A stretch of DNA of 64,000 bases, from the NCBI RefSeq assembly GCF_001544015.1, contig NZ_AP014924.1, positions 1,550,001 through 1,614,000 of the forward strand, written 5' to 3'. Shown here in pieces: positions 52,787-62,193 of the stretch; position 1 is the stretch's first letter; each line of letters opens with the position of its first letter. The notes under the pieces were generated by a model. The model saw only the letters and a list, made by a program, of their open reading frames with translations. It made no database searches and had not been told where the DNA came from. Both the position numbers and the translations under genes were made by a program. This stretch comes from Limnochorda pilosa. GTDB lineage: Bacteria; Bacillota; Limnochordia; Limnochordales; Limnochordaceae.

Positions 52787-52827
52787 GCCGCTGGCTGGAG
52801 AGGCCGCGCCGGGCTTCCAGCGGCTTT
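52787..52827 (+). terminator. Probable terminator after the polA operon
   Basis: GCCGCTGG (52787-52794) pairs with CCAGCGGC (52817-52824) and is followed by TTTC. The T-run is short. The rest of 52776-53088 holds nothing recognisable. Confidence 0.45.
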
Positions 52828-53088
52828 CGCGCGAGGCGCTGCGAACCGTTCTCAGTAACTTTCTTCCACGGGCACGGAATGGAAGAAGGAGGGACAAGCC
52901 ACCAGGGCAGGAGAAGGGTGGGGTTCCTCGAATCTAGGAAGGAGGACACGACGAAAAGCGCACCGAAATCGCCTGCGCCGGCCTGGCGTCCGGCTGTAGA
53001 CGCTTTCGGGCGCGGCGGGGTCCGCAGGGAGAACCCGCCGGATCCATCTCAGCATCGAGCAAACCCGTGAAAGGGGCGAGGCCAAACG

Positions 53089-54768
53089 ATGTTAAGGCGT
53101 ATGACCAGCTTGCTCCTGGCCCTGGCGCTGGTGGCTGCCCTCGGCAGTTTCGCCGCGGCCCAGGGTACGCCCAAGTACGGCGGGATCTGGAAGGATGCCC
53201 TCGCGAGCAACCCGCCGCAGTTGGATCCGGTCTTTGCCACCGACACCACCTCGGCCGAGGTGGACTATCAGATCTTCGAGACCTTGCTGGAGTACGCCCC
53301 GGACGGCAGCCTGGCGCCGCTCCTGGCCGAGTCCTACGAGATCAGCAACGGCGGCCAGACCGTCACGTTCAAGCTGCGCAAGGGCGTCCGCTTCCACGCG
53401 ACCACCGAGGGCGGCACGCCCACGGCCAACGGCGGGCGGGAGGTCACCGCGCAGGACTGGGTCTGGACCTTCAACTACATCACCGATCCTGAGGTCAACT
53501 CGCCGCGGGCCTACTTCATCGACATGGTGAAGGGGTACGCGGAGTACCAGAGCGGCGAGGCCGACCACCTGGCCGGCGTCAAGGCCCTGGACGACTACAC
53601 CCTCCAGTTCGAGCTTTCCTACCCCTTCGCGCCTTTCCCGCAGGTGATCGCGTACAACACCTTCACGGTGCTGCCGCGGGAGGACGTGGAGAAGTGGGGC
53701 AAGGACGACTTCAACTTCCACCCCGTGGGCACCGGCGCCTTCAAGTTCGAGGAGTGGCGCCAGGACGACGTGGTGCGGCTCTCCAAGAACGAGAACTATT
53801 GGATGAAGGATGAGAACGGCAACCAGCTGCCCTACATGGACGGCATCGAGTTCCGGGTCATCCCTGGCGGCGGCGCCACCGAGTGGACCGAGTACCAGCT
53901 GGGGAACATCTACGCGGTCAACAAGGTGGATGATCCTTACTTCCCGCAGGTCACTCAGGGTGTCAAGACCGACCTGGGCAACGGTTTCGTCCGATACGAC
54001 GGACCCAACGGTGTCTTCCTGCAGAGGCCCCAGCCCGGCACCTACTACTACGGGTTCAACACCGAGATCGTGACCGACAAGCGGGTGCGCCAGGCCCTCA
54101 ACTACGCGATCAACCGCGAGGCCATGATCAAGCTGGTCATCAACGGGCGGGCGGCCCCGGCCAAGGGCGTGCTACCCCCGGCCATCCCTGGCTACAACCC
54201 CGAGCTGAAGGGCTACAACTACGATCCCAACAAGGCGAAGGAGCTCCTCGCCCAGGCCGGGTACGGCCCCAGCAACCCGCTGAACCTAACCCTCCAGTAT
54301 AACACCCACCCTGCTCACCAGCGGATCGCCGAGGCGCTCCAGGCCCAGCTCAAGCAGATCGGGGTCAACCTCACCCTGCGTGAGGTGGAGTGGGGCACCC
54401 ATCTGGACACGACGGAGCGGGGCGAGGTCGGCTTCTTCCGCATGGGCTGGGTGGCCGACTACCTGGACGCGGACAACTTCCTCTACGTCCTGCTCAACTC
54501 GGACAACATCGGCCCCGAGGGGAACTACTCGCGCTTCAACAACCCGACCTTCGACACGCTCACCAAGGCGGCCCGGCTCTCCACCGATCAGGCGGAGCGG
54601 ATCCGGCTCTACCGCGAGGCGGAGAAGATCGCCGTCGAGGAGGCGCCCTGGCTCTTCATCTACTACTACACCGACGACAACCTGATCAAGCCCTTCGTGC
54701 GGAACTACGAGCTGCCGGCCTTCGGCCAGTACTCGAACAAGTTCCGCAACGTCTGGCTCGATCTGTAA
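53089..54768 (+). CDS. Peptide ABC transporter substrate-binding protein (family 5)
   Basis: A 559-residue extracytoplasmic binding protein of the OppA/DppA type. The signal peptide (RMTSLLLALALVAALGSFAA) ends AAAQG, an ordinary signal-peptidase I site without a lipobox cysteine, unlike most monoderm binding proteins. Family segments include KYGGIWKDALASNPPQLDPVF, LRKGVRFH and YYYGFNTEIVTDKRVRQALN. It is separated from the permease genes by a strong hairpin, so it may be made in excess over them. The opp name is by similarity. Confidence 0.9.
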   Translation: MLRRMTSLLLALALVAALGSFAAAQGTPKYGGIWKDALASNPPQLDPVFATDTTSAEVDYQIFETLLEYAPDGSLAPLLAESYEISNGGQTVTFKLRKGVRFHATTEGGTPTANGGREVTAQDWVWTFNYITDPEVNSPRAYFIDMVKGYAEYQSGEADHLAGVKALDDYTLQFELSYPFAPFPQVIAYNTFTVLPREDVEKWGKDDFNFHPVGTGAFKFEEWRQDDVVRLSKNENYWMKDENGNQLPYMDGIEFRVIPGGGATEWTEYQLGNIYAVNKVDDPYFPQVTQGVKTDLGNGFVRYDGPNGVFLQRPQPGTYYYGFNTEIVTDKRVRQALNYAINREAMIKLVINGRAAPAKGVLPPAIPGYNPELKGYNYDPNKAKELLAQAGYGPSNPLNLTLQYNTHPAHQRIAEALQAQLKQIGVNLTLREVEWGTHLDTTERGEVGFFRMGWVADYLDADNFLYVLLNSDNIGPEGNYSRFNNPTFDTLTKAARLSTDQAERIRLYREAEKIAVEEAPWLFIYYYTDDNLIKPFVRNYELPAFGQYSNKFRNVWLDL

Positions 54769-54813
54769 GGTCCGGGGCTGAAGGAAAGGCCGATCGCGAC
54801 GTGTAAGGAGAGG

Positions 54814-54848
54814 GGGAGGGCCTGGACGCAACGGTCCCAGGCCCTCCC
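54814..54848 (+). terminator. Attenuating hairpin between binding protein and permease genes
   Basis: GGGAGGGCCTGG (54814-54825) and CCAGGCCCTCCC (54837-54848) form a 12-bp perfect stem with a short loop, followed by TTCCTG. It probably limits read-through into the permease genes or stabilises the upstream mRNA. Confidence 0.65.
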
Positions 54849-54908
54849 TTCCTGTGGACCGGCCCAGGAGGTGTTCGAGCCCGTCCTGGGTGCGAGGGGT
54901 GAGGCTGC

Positions 54909-55835
54909 GTGGCGCGCTACGCGCTGAGGCGCCTGCTCGAGGCGATTCCCGTCTTCCTCGGAGTGGTGCTGGTTGTCTTTCTGCTCTACAGCGTGGTGCC
55001 GGGCGACCCGGCCCGCCTGATGGCGGGCCAGCGGGGGGATCCGGCCACCATCGCCCGCATCCGGGCGGACATGGGGCTCGACAAGCCCATCCCCGAGCAG
55101 TTCGCGGACTTCCTCTGGTCTGCGGTCCGCTTCGACCTGGGGCGCTCCTACCGGAACAACATGCAGGTGATGGACGCCATTCTCCAGCGGGTTCCGGCGA
55201 CCCTGGAGCTGGTGGTGGCCTCCCTCCTGCTGGGAGGGCTCGTCGGGATCGTCGTGGGCATCATCTCGGCGATCCGGCAGAACACCGCCCTGGACTACAC
55301 CGCCATGACCGCCGCGGTGGTGGGGATCTCGGCGCCCACCTTCTGGATCGGCATGCTGCTCATCTTGTTCTTCGCCCTGGAGCTGCGCTGGATCCCGGGA
55401 ACCGGCTACGGCAGCGGGCGCTGGGTCTACCTGGTGCTCCCCACGTTGACCCTGGCCACCCGACCCATGGCGCTCCTGGCCCGCATCACCCGCTCTTCGA
55501 TGCTCGAAGCGATTCGGCAGGACTTCGTGCGGACCGCTCGGGCCAAGGGGCTCTCGGAGCGGGTGGTGGTGATCAAGCACGCGCTCCGGAACGCCCTCAT
55601 CCCGGTGGTGACCGTCCTCGGAACCGAGACCGCCGCCATGCTGGGAGGCGTCGTGGTCACCGAGACGGTCTTCAGCTGGCCGGGGCTTGGGCGTCTCTTC
55701 GTGGAGGCGCTGCTCTTCCGGGACTATCCGATCATCCGCGGGCAGGTCCTCTTCCTGGCCACGGTCTTCATCGCGGCCAACCTGTTGGTGGATCTCTCCT
55801 ACGCGATCTTCGACCCGCGGATCCGGTACGATTGA
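54909..55835 (+). CDS. Peptide ABC transporter permease (OppB/DppB family)
   Basis: A 308-residue inner-membrane permease with the typical N-terminus RYALRRLLEAIPVFLGVVLV, a conserved SVVPGDPARLM segment, and the EAA loop around FVRTARAKGLSERVVVIKHA. It opens the downstream four-gene operon and pairs with the second permease. The GTG start follows GAGGGGTGAGGC. Confidence 0.92.
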   Translation: MARYALRRLLEAIPVFLGVVLVVFLLYSVVPGDPARLMAGQRGDPATIARIRADMGLDKPIPEQFADFLWSAVRFDLGRSYRNNMQVMDAILQRVPATLELVVASLLLGGLVGIVVGIISAIRQNTALDYTAMTAAVVGISAPTFWIGMLLILFFALELRWIPGTGYGSGRWVYLVLPTLTLATRPMALLARITRSSMLEAIRQDFVRTARAKGLSERVVVIKHALRNALIPVVTVLGTETAAMLGGVVVTETVFSWPGLGRLFVEALLFRDYPIIRGQVLFLATVFIAANLLVDLSYAIFDPRIRYD

Positions 55836-55847
55836 GGGGTGGTCGGC

Positions 55848-56768
55848 GTGAGCGCGAGCACTGAAGCCGCTGCCGCAGGCGTGGTGGTGAAGGAGGTCAA
55901 GGGGAAGAGCCTCGGGTCCGACGCGCGGCGGCGCTTCTTCCGCAACCGCCTGGCCGTTCTGGGCCTGGTGATCACGGTGGGGCTGATCCTGGTGGCCGTC
56001 TTCGCCCCGTACGTGGCCCCCTACGATCCCATGGAGCAGCTCGCGTGGCAGGATCCAGCCTTGAGCCTGGCCGCGCCGTCGTGGGCCCACCCCTTCGGGA
56101 CGGACCTCTACGGGCGGGACCTCTTCTCGCGGGTGATCTTCGGGACGCGGATCTCGCTCGCCATCGCGGTGATGGCCGCGGTGGTGACCACCGCCATCGG
56201 CATCACCCTGGGCTCCTTGGCGGGCTACTTCCGGGGCTGGGTCGACTCGCTGATCACCTGGCTCATCAACGTGGTCTGGTCCTTCCCGTTCCTGCTCTTC
56301 GTGCTGGCCATCATCACCATCTTCCCCGAGGCGAGCCTCACCATCGTCTTCATCGCCATCGGGGTCGTCTCTTGGCCCGACATCGCCCGCATGACCCGGG
56401 GCCAGTTCCTGGCGGCCCGGGAGAACGAGTACGTGGAGGCGGCCCGGGCCGTGGGCGCCGGGGACTTCCTCATCATCTTCCGCCACATCCTGCCCAACAT
56501 CCTGGCGCCCATGCTCGTCCAGGCCACCCTGGCCATGGGGGCGTACATCCAGCTCGAGGCGGCGCTCTCCTTCCTGGGCTTCGGGGTGCCGCCGCCCACC
56601 CCCAGTTGGGGGCGCATGGCGTCCGAGGGGCAGAACTACCTGTTCTCGGGCCAGTGGTGGTGGTCCATCATGCCCGGCATCGCCATCATGATCACCGTGC
56701 TGGGCTTCAACCTGCTGGGCGACGGGCTACGGGACGCGCTGGACGTGCGACAGCAGACCGAGTCCTGA
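55848..56768 (+). CDS. Peptide ABC transporter permease (OppC/DppC family)
   Basis: The second inner-membrane permease, 306 residues from the GTG at 55848. Features are [36 protein letters not shown] and the EAA loop [20 protein letters not shown]. The start is chosen at 55848 because GAGGGG lies 8 bases upstream, whereas the GTG at 55839 abuts that site. It follows the first permease by 12 bp. Confidence 0.92.
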   Translation: MSASTEAAAAGVVVKEVKGKSLGSDARRRFFRNRLAVLGLVITVGLILVAVFAPYVAPYDPMEQLAWQDPALSLAAPSWAHPFGTDLYGRDLFSRVIFGTRISLAIAVMAAVVTTAIGITLGSLAGYFRGWVDSLITWLINVVWSFPFLLFVLAIITIFPEASLTIVFIAIGVVSWPDIARMTRGQFLAARENEYVEAARAVGAGDFLIIFRHILPNILAPMLVQATLAMGAYIQLEAALSFLGFGVPPPTPSWGRMASEGQNYLFSGQWWWSIMPGIAIMITVLGFNLLGDGLRDALDVRQQTES

Positions 56769-56871
56769 GCTCCGCGGCGAGCCGCCCGGGCGAGCGGGAA
56801 GAGGAGTCGGGCCGTCTCGGAACGAAGGAATGCGCTTAGCGCGGCGCGGCCCGTACAGAGGAGGCATCGGC

Positions 56872-57867
56872 GTGGCAGAGAAGCTTCTGGAGCTCCGCAA
56901 CCTGAAGACCTACTTCTTCACCGAGGACGGCACCGTGCCCGCCGTGGACGGGGTGAGCTTCGAGCTGAAGCGGGGTGGGAGCCTGGGGGTGGTGGGCGAG
57001 TCCGGCTGCGGCAAGAGCGTGACCGCCCTCTCCATCATGCGGCTCATCCCCCAGCCGCCCGGCAAGATCGTGGGCGGGCAGATCCTCTTCAACGGTGAGG
57101 ACCTGGCGAAGAAGAAGGAGAGCGAGATGCGCCGCATCCGCGGCAACGAGATCTCCATGATCTTCCAGGAGCCGATGACCTCCCTCAACCCGGTCTTCAC
57201 CGTGGGCGACCAGATCATGGAGGCGATCATCCTCCACCAGAAGCTCAACAAGCGAGAGGCCCGTGAACGGGCCATCGAGATGCTGAAGCTGGTGGGCATC
57301 CCCGACCCGGACCGGCGGGTGGACGAGTACCCCCACCAGATGAGCGGGGGCATGCGCCAGCGGGTGATGATCGCCATGGCGCTCTCATGCAACCCGAAGC
57401 TCCTCATCGCCGACGAGCCCACCACGGCCCTGGACGTGACCATCCAGGCCCAGATCCTGGACCTGATGCGCCGGCTCCGGAGCGAGGTGGGGGCGGCCAT
57501 CATCCTGATCACCCACGATCTGGGCGTGGTGGCCGAGCTGGTGGACGACGTGGTGGTCATGTACGCGGGCAAGGTGGTGGAGAAGACCGACGTCCGCTCC
57601 ATCTACGCGACCCCGCAGCACCCCTACACCGAGGGGCTGCTGGAGTCGATCCCCAAGCTCCACGAGGAGCGCGAGCGGCTCCAGACCATCGAGGGCGTCG
57701 TTCCCAGCCCTTACAGCATGCCTTCCGGCTGCCGCTTCCACCCCCGCTGCCCGCTGGCCCGGGACATCTGCAAGGTGGAGGAGCCGCCGCTTCTGGAGGT
57801 GGAGCAGGGCCACTGGGCGGCCTGCTGGAAGCACACCGATTTCGAGCCCATGAAGGAGGTGGGCTAG
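56872..57867 (+). CDS. Peptide ABC transporter ATPase (OppD/DppD family)
   Basis: An ATPase of 331 residues powering the transporter. Walker A is GESGCGKSV, the signature MSGGMRQRV, Walker [13 protein letters not shown]. The C-terminal [15 protein letters not shown] is the cysteine-rich segment of Opp ATPases, possibly a Fe-S site. The GTG at 56872 with AGAGGAGGC upstream is preferred over the earlier in-frame start. The stop is directly followed by the next gene. Confidence 0.93.
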   Translation: MAEKLLELRNLKTYFFTEDGTVPAVDGVSFELKRGGSLGVVGESGCGKSVTALSIMRLIPQPPGKIVGGQILFNGEDLAKKKESEMRRIRGNEISMIFQEPMTSLNPVFTVGDQIMEAIILHQKLNKREARERAIEMLKLVGIPDPDRRVDEYPHQMSGGMRQRVMIAMALSCNPKLLIADEPTTALDVTIQAQILDLMRRLRSEVGAAIILITHDLGVVAELVDDVVVMYAGKVVEKTDVRSIYATPQHPYTEGLLESIPKLHEERERLQTIEGVVPSPYSMPSGCRFHPRCPLARDICKVEEPPLLEVEQGHWAACWKHTDFEPMKEVG

Positions 57868-58974
57868 GTGGCGGTTCAGCTCGAGGAACGGCCGCAAGCC
57901 CAGACGGACGCCACGCTCCTGCAGGTGCGTGACCTGGTGAAGCATTTCCCCATCACCCGGGGGATCATCTTCTCCAAGCAGGTGGGGGCGGTGAAGGCCG
58001 TCGACGGCGTCTCCTTCTTCATCAAACGGGGGGAGACCCTGGGGCTGGTGGGGGAGTCGGGGTGCGGCAAGTCCACCACGGGGCGCCTGGTGCTCCGGCT
58101 CATCGAGCCCACGGCGGGTGAGGTGACCTTCGAGGGCAAGAACGTCCTGGCGCTGGGCCGTGAGGAGCTGCGCGCCTTGCGCCGGGAGATGCAGATCATC
58201 TTCCAGGACCCCTACGCCTCCCTCAACCCCCGGATGACCGTGGGGGACATCATCGGGGAGCCGCTGGAGATCCACCACCTGGCCCGCAACCGGAAGGAGC
58301 GCGACCAGCGGGTGCGGGAGCTCCTGGACGTGGTGGGGCTCAGCGCCTACCATGCCCGGCGCTACCCCCACGAGTTCTCGGGCGGCCAGCGGCAGCGCAT
58401 CGGGGTGGCCCGGGCCCTGGCCGTGAACCCCAAGCTCATCGTGGCCGACGAGCCGGTTTCAGCCCTGGACGTCTCGATTCAGTCGCAGGTGATCAACCTG
58501 CTCCAGGACCTGCAGCGGGAGTTCGGGCTGGCCTACCTTTTCATCGCCCACGACCTGGCGGTGGTGAAGCACATCGCCCACCGGGTCGCGGTGATGTACC
58601 TGGGCAAGCTGGTGGAGCTCGCTTCGAAGAAGGAGCTCTACGACGACCCGCGCCACCCCTACACCCAGGCGCTCCTGTCGGCGGTACCCATCCCCGACCC
58701 CACGGTGAAGCGGGAGCGGGTGATCCTCACCGGCGACGTTCCCAGCCCCAGCCGGCCGCCCTCGGGCTGCCGCTTCCACACCCGCTGCCCCCTGGCCGAG
58801 GAGATCTGCACCCAGGTGGACCCGCCCTTCGGGGAGGCCAGCCCGGGCCACTGGGTCGCCTGCCACCTGGTAAAGCCAGGCAAGCCGGGCCCGAAGCTGG
58901 TGGCCTCGCCGGCAGGGATCGTCGCTGGGGACGGATCGCCCGGCGAGGAATTCCCGGGCGAGGGCGGGTCCTGA
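57868..58974 (+). CDS. Peptide ABC transporter ATPase (OppF/DppF family)
   Basis: The second ATPase, 368 residues, with Walker [10 protein letters not shown], signature FSGGQRQRI, Walker [13 protein letters not shown], and the C-terminal [14 protein letters not shown] segment. It begins with GTG immediately after the stop of the first ATPase. A glycine-rich tail closes the protein. With the other four genes it forms a complete peptide importer. Confidence 0.93.
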   Translation: MAVQLEERPQAQTDATLLQVRDLVKHFPITRGIIFSKQVGAVKAVDGVSFFIKRGETLGLVGESGCGKSTTGRLVLRLIEPTAGEVTFEGKNVLALGREELRALRREMQIIFQDPYASLNPRMTVGDIIGEPLEIHHLARNRKERDQRVRELLDVVGLSAYHARRYPHEFSGGQRQRIGVARALAVNPKLIVADEPVSALDVSIQSQVINLLQDLQREFGLAYLFIAHDLAVVKHIAHRVAVMYLGKLVELASKKELYDDPRHPYTQALLSAVPIPDPTVKRERVILTGDVPSPSRPPSGCRFHTRCPLAEEICTQVDPPFGEASPGHWVACHLVKPGKPGPKLVASPAGIVAGDGSPGEEFPGEGGS

Positions 58975-58987
58975 CGAGGCGGGAGCC

Positions 58988-59425
58988 GTGCGTTGCCCCG
59001 AGTGCCAGCAGGAGGTGGTCCTGGCCCGCACCTGCCCCTACTGCGGAGCGACCGTGCCGCAGCCGGAGGAGTCGGAACGCCCGGCCGGCGGCGGGCAGGA
59101 CCACCCCGGGAGCCAGCAGCATCCCCGGGGCCGTTTCCAGGGCCGCATGGAGCGCGAGGGGCCCAGATGGGATGCCTCCGCCTCCGGCGGGACGCGGCGG
59201 GGGGCCGGGCAGCACCCTGTGGGCTTCTGGGGGCGCCTGGCCCGCTACATGGTCCACCCGGCGGTACCGTTCCGCTCCAAGCTGCTGGTGGTGCTGGCCG
59301 GCCTCTACCTCCTGAGCCCCCTCGACTTGATCCCGGGCCTTCCACCCATCAGCTGGCTCGATGACGTGAGCCTCATGGCCGCGGTGTGGTGGTGGCTCTC
59401 CCGCGAGTTCGAGCGGTTCCGGTGA
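58988..59425 (+). CDS. DUF1232 protein with N-terminal zinc ribbon
   Basis: A 145-residue protein. Residues 3-19 ([17 protein letters not shown]) are a probable zinc ribbon. A Gly/Arg-rich linker follows, then the DUF1232 domain (about 90-140) with the membrane segment [20 protein letters not shown] and [12 protein letters not shown]. It may be a small membrane regulator; function unknown. The GTG start lies 13 bp after the transporter operon. Confidence 0.8.
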   Translation: MRCPECQQEVVLARTCPYCGATVPQPEESERPAGGGQDHPGSQQHPRGRFQGRMEREGPRWDASASGGTRRGAGQHPVGFWGRLARYMVHPAVPFRSKLLVVLAGLYLLSPLDLIPGLPPISWLDDVSLMAAVWWWLSREFERFR

Positions 59426-59621
59426 GGCCGGAACCCCTGCCTGCGCCCCGAGCGCGCAGAAGATAGCGAGCATTCCCTCATTCACCCGTGAAGGATCCAT
59501 GCCGGCAGGAGTTCGGCGAGAGGCCACGAAGTCCAATAGTCGGCCAACAAGAACGGGAACAGGTATCGCTAGGTTCGCGCCCGCGCGCACCAGCACGGGC
59601 GGCTCGCAGGGGGGTTCCCGA

Positions 59622-60392
59622 ATGTCGCGGGTCGGCAAGTGGATCACCCAGAACCGCATCTACCGCTCCATTTACCGCAACGCGTACCCGACCGACGACC
59701 GCAATCGGGTCCTGGTCATCCTGAACAGCCTCGCGCTCCACCTGCACCCCACCCGGGTGCCCAAGCGGGCCACGGACGTCTCCTACACGTGGGGGCTGGG
59801 CGGGCTCTCGATCTTCATGTTCGTCATCCTGACGGTGACGGGCGTCTTCCTCATGTTCTACTACATCCCGTCCACCAAGGACGCGTACTGGTCGATCCTG
59901 GAGCTGGAACGGAACGTGACCATGGGCTCCTTCATGCGCAACCTGCACCGGTGGGCGGCCCACGCCATGGTCATCACCGTCTTCCTCCACATGTGCCGGG
60001 TCTTCTACACGGGCTCCTACAAGCCGCCCCGGGAGTTCAACTGGGTGGTGGGGGTAGGGCTCCTGGTGCTCACCTTCCTGCTCAGCTTCACGGGCTACCT
60101 GCTGCCGTGGGATCAGCTGGCCTTCTGGGCCATCACCGTGGGCACCAACATCGCGAAGTCGACGCCCTTCATCGGCGACCAGGTGCAGTTCGCCCTCCTG
60201 GGCGGCTTCGAGATCGCCCAGCCCACCCTGATCCGGTGGTACACGCTGCACGTCATCTTCCTGCCTCTGGCGCTGATCGTGGTGGTCTCGTTCCACTTCT
60301 GGCGCGTGCGGAAGGACGGCAACATCTCGACGCCGGTCTACGAGGACGAGGAGGAGGCCGAGGAAGCCATCAGCCAGTCGCAGGCCGGGTAG
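59622..60392 (+). CDS. Cytochrome b6-type subunit of a bc complex
   Basis: A 256-residue membrane cytochrome b of the short (b6/QcrB) type with about four helices. Heme-ligating histidines appear in [20 protein letters not shown] and, further on, [21 protein letters not shown]. The Q-site loop follows [13 protein letters not shown]. It oxidises menaquinol together with subunit IV and the Rieske protein encoded next. The ATG at 59622 has GGGGGG upstream. Confidence 0.93.
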   Translation: MSRVGKWITQNRIYRSIYRNAYPTDDRNRVLVILNSLALHLHPTRVPKRATDVSYTWGLGGLSIFMFVILTVTGVFLMFYYIPSTKDAYWSILELERNVTMGSFMRNLHRWAAHAMVITVFLHMCRVFYTGSYKPPREFNWVVGVGLLVLTFLLSFTGYLLPWDQLAFWAITVGTNIAKSTPFIGDQVQFALLGGFEIAQPTLIRWYTLHVIFLPLALIVVVSFHFWRVRKDGNISTPVYEDEEEAEEAISQSQAG

Positions 60393-60453
60393 CGGGCTGG
60401 CTGGCCCGCTCGCCGCAGCCAAAGCCGCAGGAAGGCGAAGGGGTCCTCCTGGT

Positions 60454-60482
60454 CGCCTCACCACCGGTGTGGGGGTGAGACG
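60454..60482 (+). repeat. CRISPR-repeat-like element between the cytochrome b6 and subunit IV genes
   Basis: About 20 of 29 positions match the mini-array repeat, including an unbroken 12-base core GTGTGGGGGTGA. The last bases are GACG, not ACCG. A CCAC/GTGG stem with loop CGGT is possible. It lies in the 135-bp gap before the subunit IV gene. Confidence 0.4.
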
Positions 60483-60527
60483 GATCCCAGCCGGGTCGCT
60501 GAGCTTGACGCCGAAGGAGGCCGCGCG

Positions 60528-61316
60528 ATGGAACAGAAAGAGCCGCTCCGCCCGCTCCGCAAGGGGGCTCCCAGGGCGCGCTCGCCCGTGGTCGAAAAGG
60601 TGGTTGCACGCCGGGAGCAGCGCGTCTATGTCTGGCCGTACCTGGTCAGCGTGGAGATGATGGGCGCCCTGGTCTTCCTGGTGCTCCTCTCGATCATGTC
60701 GGTGGTCATCAAGGCGCCCCTGGGCAGCCTCGCCAACCCCGAGCTCACCCCGGACCCGGCCAAGGCGCCGTGGTACTTCCTTGGTCTGCAGGAGCTGCTG
60801 CTGCACATGAACGCATCGCTCGCGGGCGTCATCGTGCCCACGGCGGCGTTGCTGGGGCTGGCGGCGCTGCCGTACGTGGATCGTAGGAGGAAGGGCACGG
60901 GGATCTGGTTCAGCGGTCCGAAGGGTCCGGCCATCGCCGGCTTCTCCGCTTTCTACACCATCGCCTGGGAGCTGGCCCTCATCTTCATGGACGAGTGGCT
61001 CATGGTGCCCGGGGGCGAGGCGCACGGTATCCGTCCCTATATCATCCACCTGATGAGCCCGCTCAACCTGCACCCCATCATCCCGGAGACCATCGGGGGG
61101 TGGATCGTGCCCATCCTCTTCATGCTCTTCATCCCGTACTCGCTGACCGTGATCGTGCGCCGCCACTGGAAGGCCGATACCCGGGACGTCGCCATCGCCC
61201 TCTACACCTTCTTCGTGGCGTCGTTCCTGGTGCTCACGGTGGTGGGCACCGCCTTCCGGGGGCACGGCATGCGGCTCATGTGGCCCTGGGAGGTCGGGCG
61301 GCCCGTGGGCTTCTGA
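60528..61316 (+). CDS. Subunit IV-type half of cytochrome b
   Basis: The protein of 262 residues corresponds to cytochrome b6f subunit IV with extra helices. It carries the PWYFLGLQELL motif (PEWY-like quinol site) near residue 82 and about five hydrophobic segments. In the bc complex it completes the quinol-oxidising site with cytochrome b6. An in-frame ATG with GAAGGAGG upstream is used. Confidence 0.9.
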   Translation: MEQKEPLRPLRKGAPRARSPVVEKVVARREQRVYVWPYLVSVEMMGALVFLVLLSIMSVVIKAPLGSLANPELTPDPAKAPWYFLGLQELLLHMNASLAGVIVPTAALLGLAALPYVDRRRKGTGIWFSGPKGPAIAGFSAFYTIAWELALIFMDEWLMVPGGEAHGIRPYIIHLMSPLNLHPIIPETIGGWIVPILFMLFIPYSLTVIVRRHWKADTRDVAIALYTFFVASFLVLTVVGTAFRGHGMRLMWPWEVGRPVGF

Positions 61317-61407
61317 GGCGCGCGGGTGATGGGCGGGGCGGGAAGCTCCTGAGGCTCCCGTTGCCGAAAGCCGGAGACGCTGCAGCACACGTGGGGGGAA
61401 GGTGCCG

Positions 61408-61968
61408 ATGCCCGAGAGGTCTGAGACCAAAGTGAGTGCCAACTCGCAGGTGAAGGACGGAGCCGCAGTGGCCGCGCGGGCCCTGGAGAGCGGAGCCGGG
61501 AAAGAGGCGCTCTCGCGGCGGCAGTTCATGCGCTCGCTCATGTGGGGGTCCGCCGGGCTCTTCGCGCTGGAAGCGGCCCTGTCGGGCCTGGCCCTCTTCT
61601 GGCCCCGCAACGTGAAGGGGTTCGGCTCGACGATCCGGGTCGGCCCGCTGGCGGACTTCCCCGTGGGGAGCGTCACCAAGGTGCGGGAGGGCAAGTTCTA
61701 CGTCTCCCGCCTGGAGAACGGTTTCATCGCCCTCTACTGGCGGTGCACCCACCTGGGCTGCACGGTTCCGTGGCGGGAAGACGAGCAGCTCTTCCACTGC
61801 CCCTGCCACGGTTCGATGTACGAGCGCACGGGGCAGAACATCGCCGGGCCGGCGCCCCGGCCGCTCGACTACATGGAGTCCACCGTAGAGAGCGGGCAGA
61901 TCGTGGTGAACACAGGCAAGATCACCCAGCGGGAGCGGTACGAGCCTGGGCAGCTGACGCCGGTTTGA
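61408..61968 (+). CDS. Rieske iron-sulfur protein
   Basis: The 186-residue 2Fe-2S protein of the bc complex. A twin-arginine-type export segment (SRRQFMRSLMWGSAGLFALE) precedes the Rieske domain, where CTHLGCTVPW and CPCHGSMYE give the Cys/His ligands. The ATG at 61408 is preferred over the GTG two codons earlier because of spacing to GGGGGGAAGG. Confidence 0.93.
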   Translation: MPERSETKVSANSQVKDGAAVAARALESGAGKEALSRRQFMRSLMWGSAGLFALEAALSGLALFWPRNVKGFGSTIRVGPLADFPVGSVTKVREGKFYVSRLENGFIALYWRCTHLGCTVPWREDEQLFHCPCHGSMYERTGQNIAGPAPRPLDYMESTVESGQIVVNTGKITQRERYEPGQLTPV

Positions 61969-62001
61969 GCTCGTCGCCGGGCCGGGGAGGGGGCGTGAGG
62001 C

Positions 62002-62133
62002 GTGTTCGAGGTTGCGGAGTCGGTGGAGCTCGGATTGGTCTTCATTCTGATCGTGGGCGGGCTCGCCCTGCTCTACTTCCTTCAGAGGTGGGTCCGAAAG
62101 GCGGCCGAGGACGAAGAGGGCGAGGGATCATAG
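62002..62133 (+). CDS. Small single-helix membrane protein in the bc operon
   Basis: A 43-residue protein with one hydrophobic helix (LGLVFILIVGGLALLYFLQR) and an acidic tail (EDEEGEGS). It begins with GTG at 62002 after GGGGAGGGGGCGTGAGGC and ends TAG at 62133. The position between the Rieske and cytochrome c genes suggests a small accessory subunit of the complex, comparable in size to PetG- or CcoQ-like proteins. I do not recognise a family. Confidence 0.65.
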   Translation: MFEVAESVELGLVFILIVGGLALLYFLQRWVRKAAEDEEGEGS

Positions 62134-62193
62134 CCTGCCCCGGCAGCGCTGCCGCCGGCGCCTGCAGGAGTCGCTGAAAGGAGTCGTCCCCAC

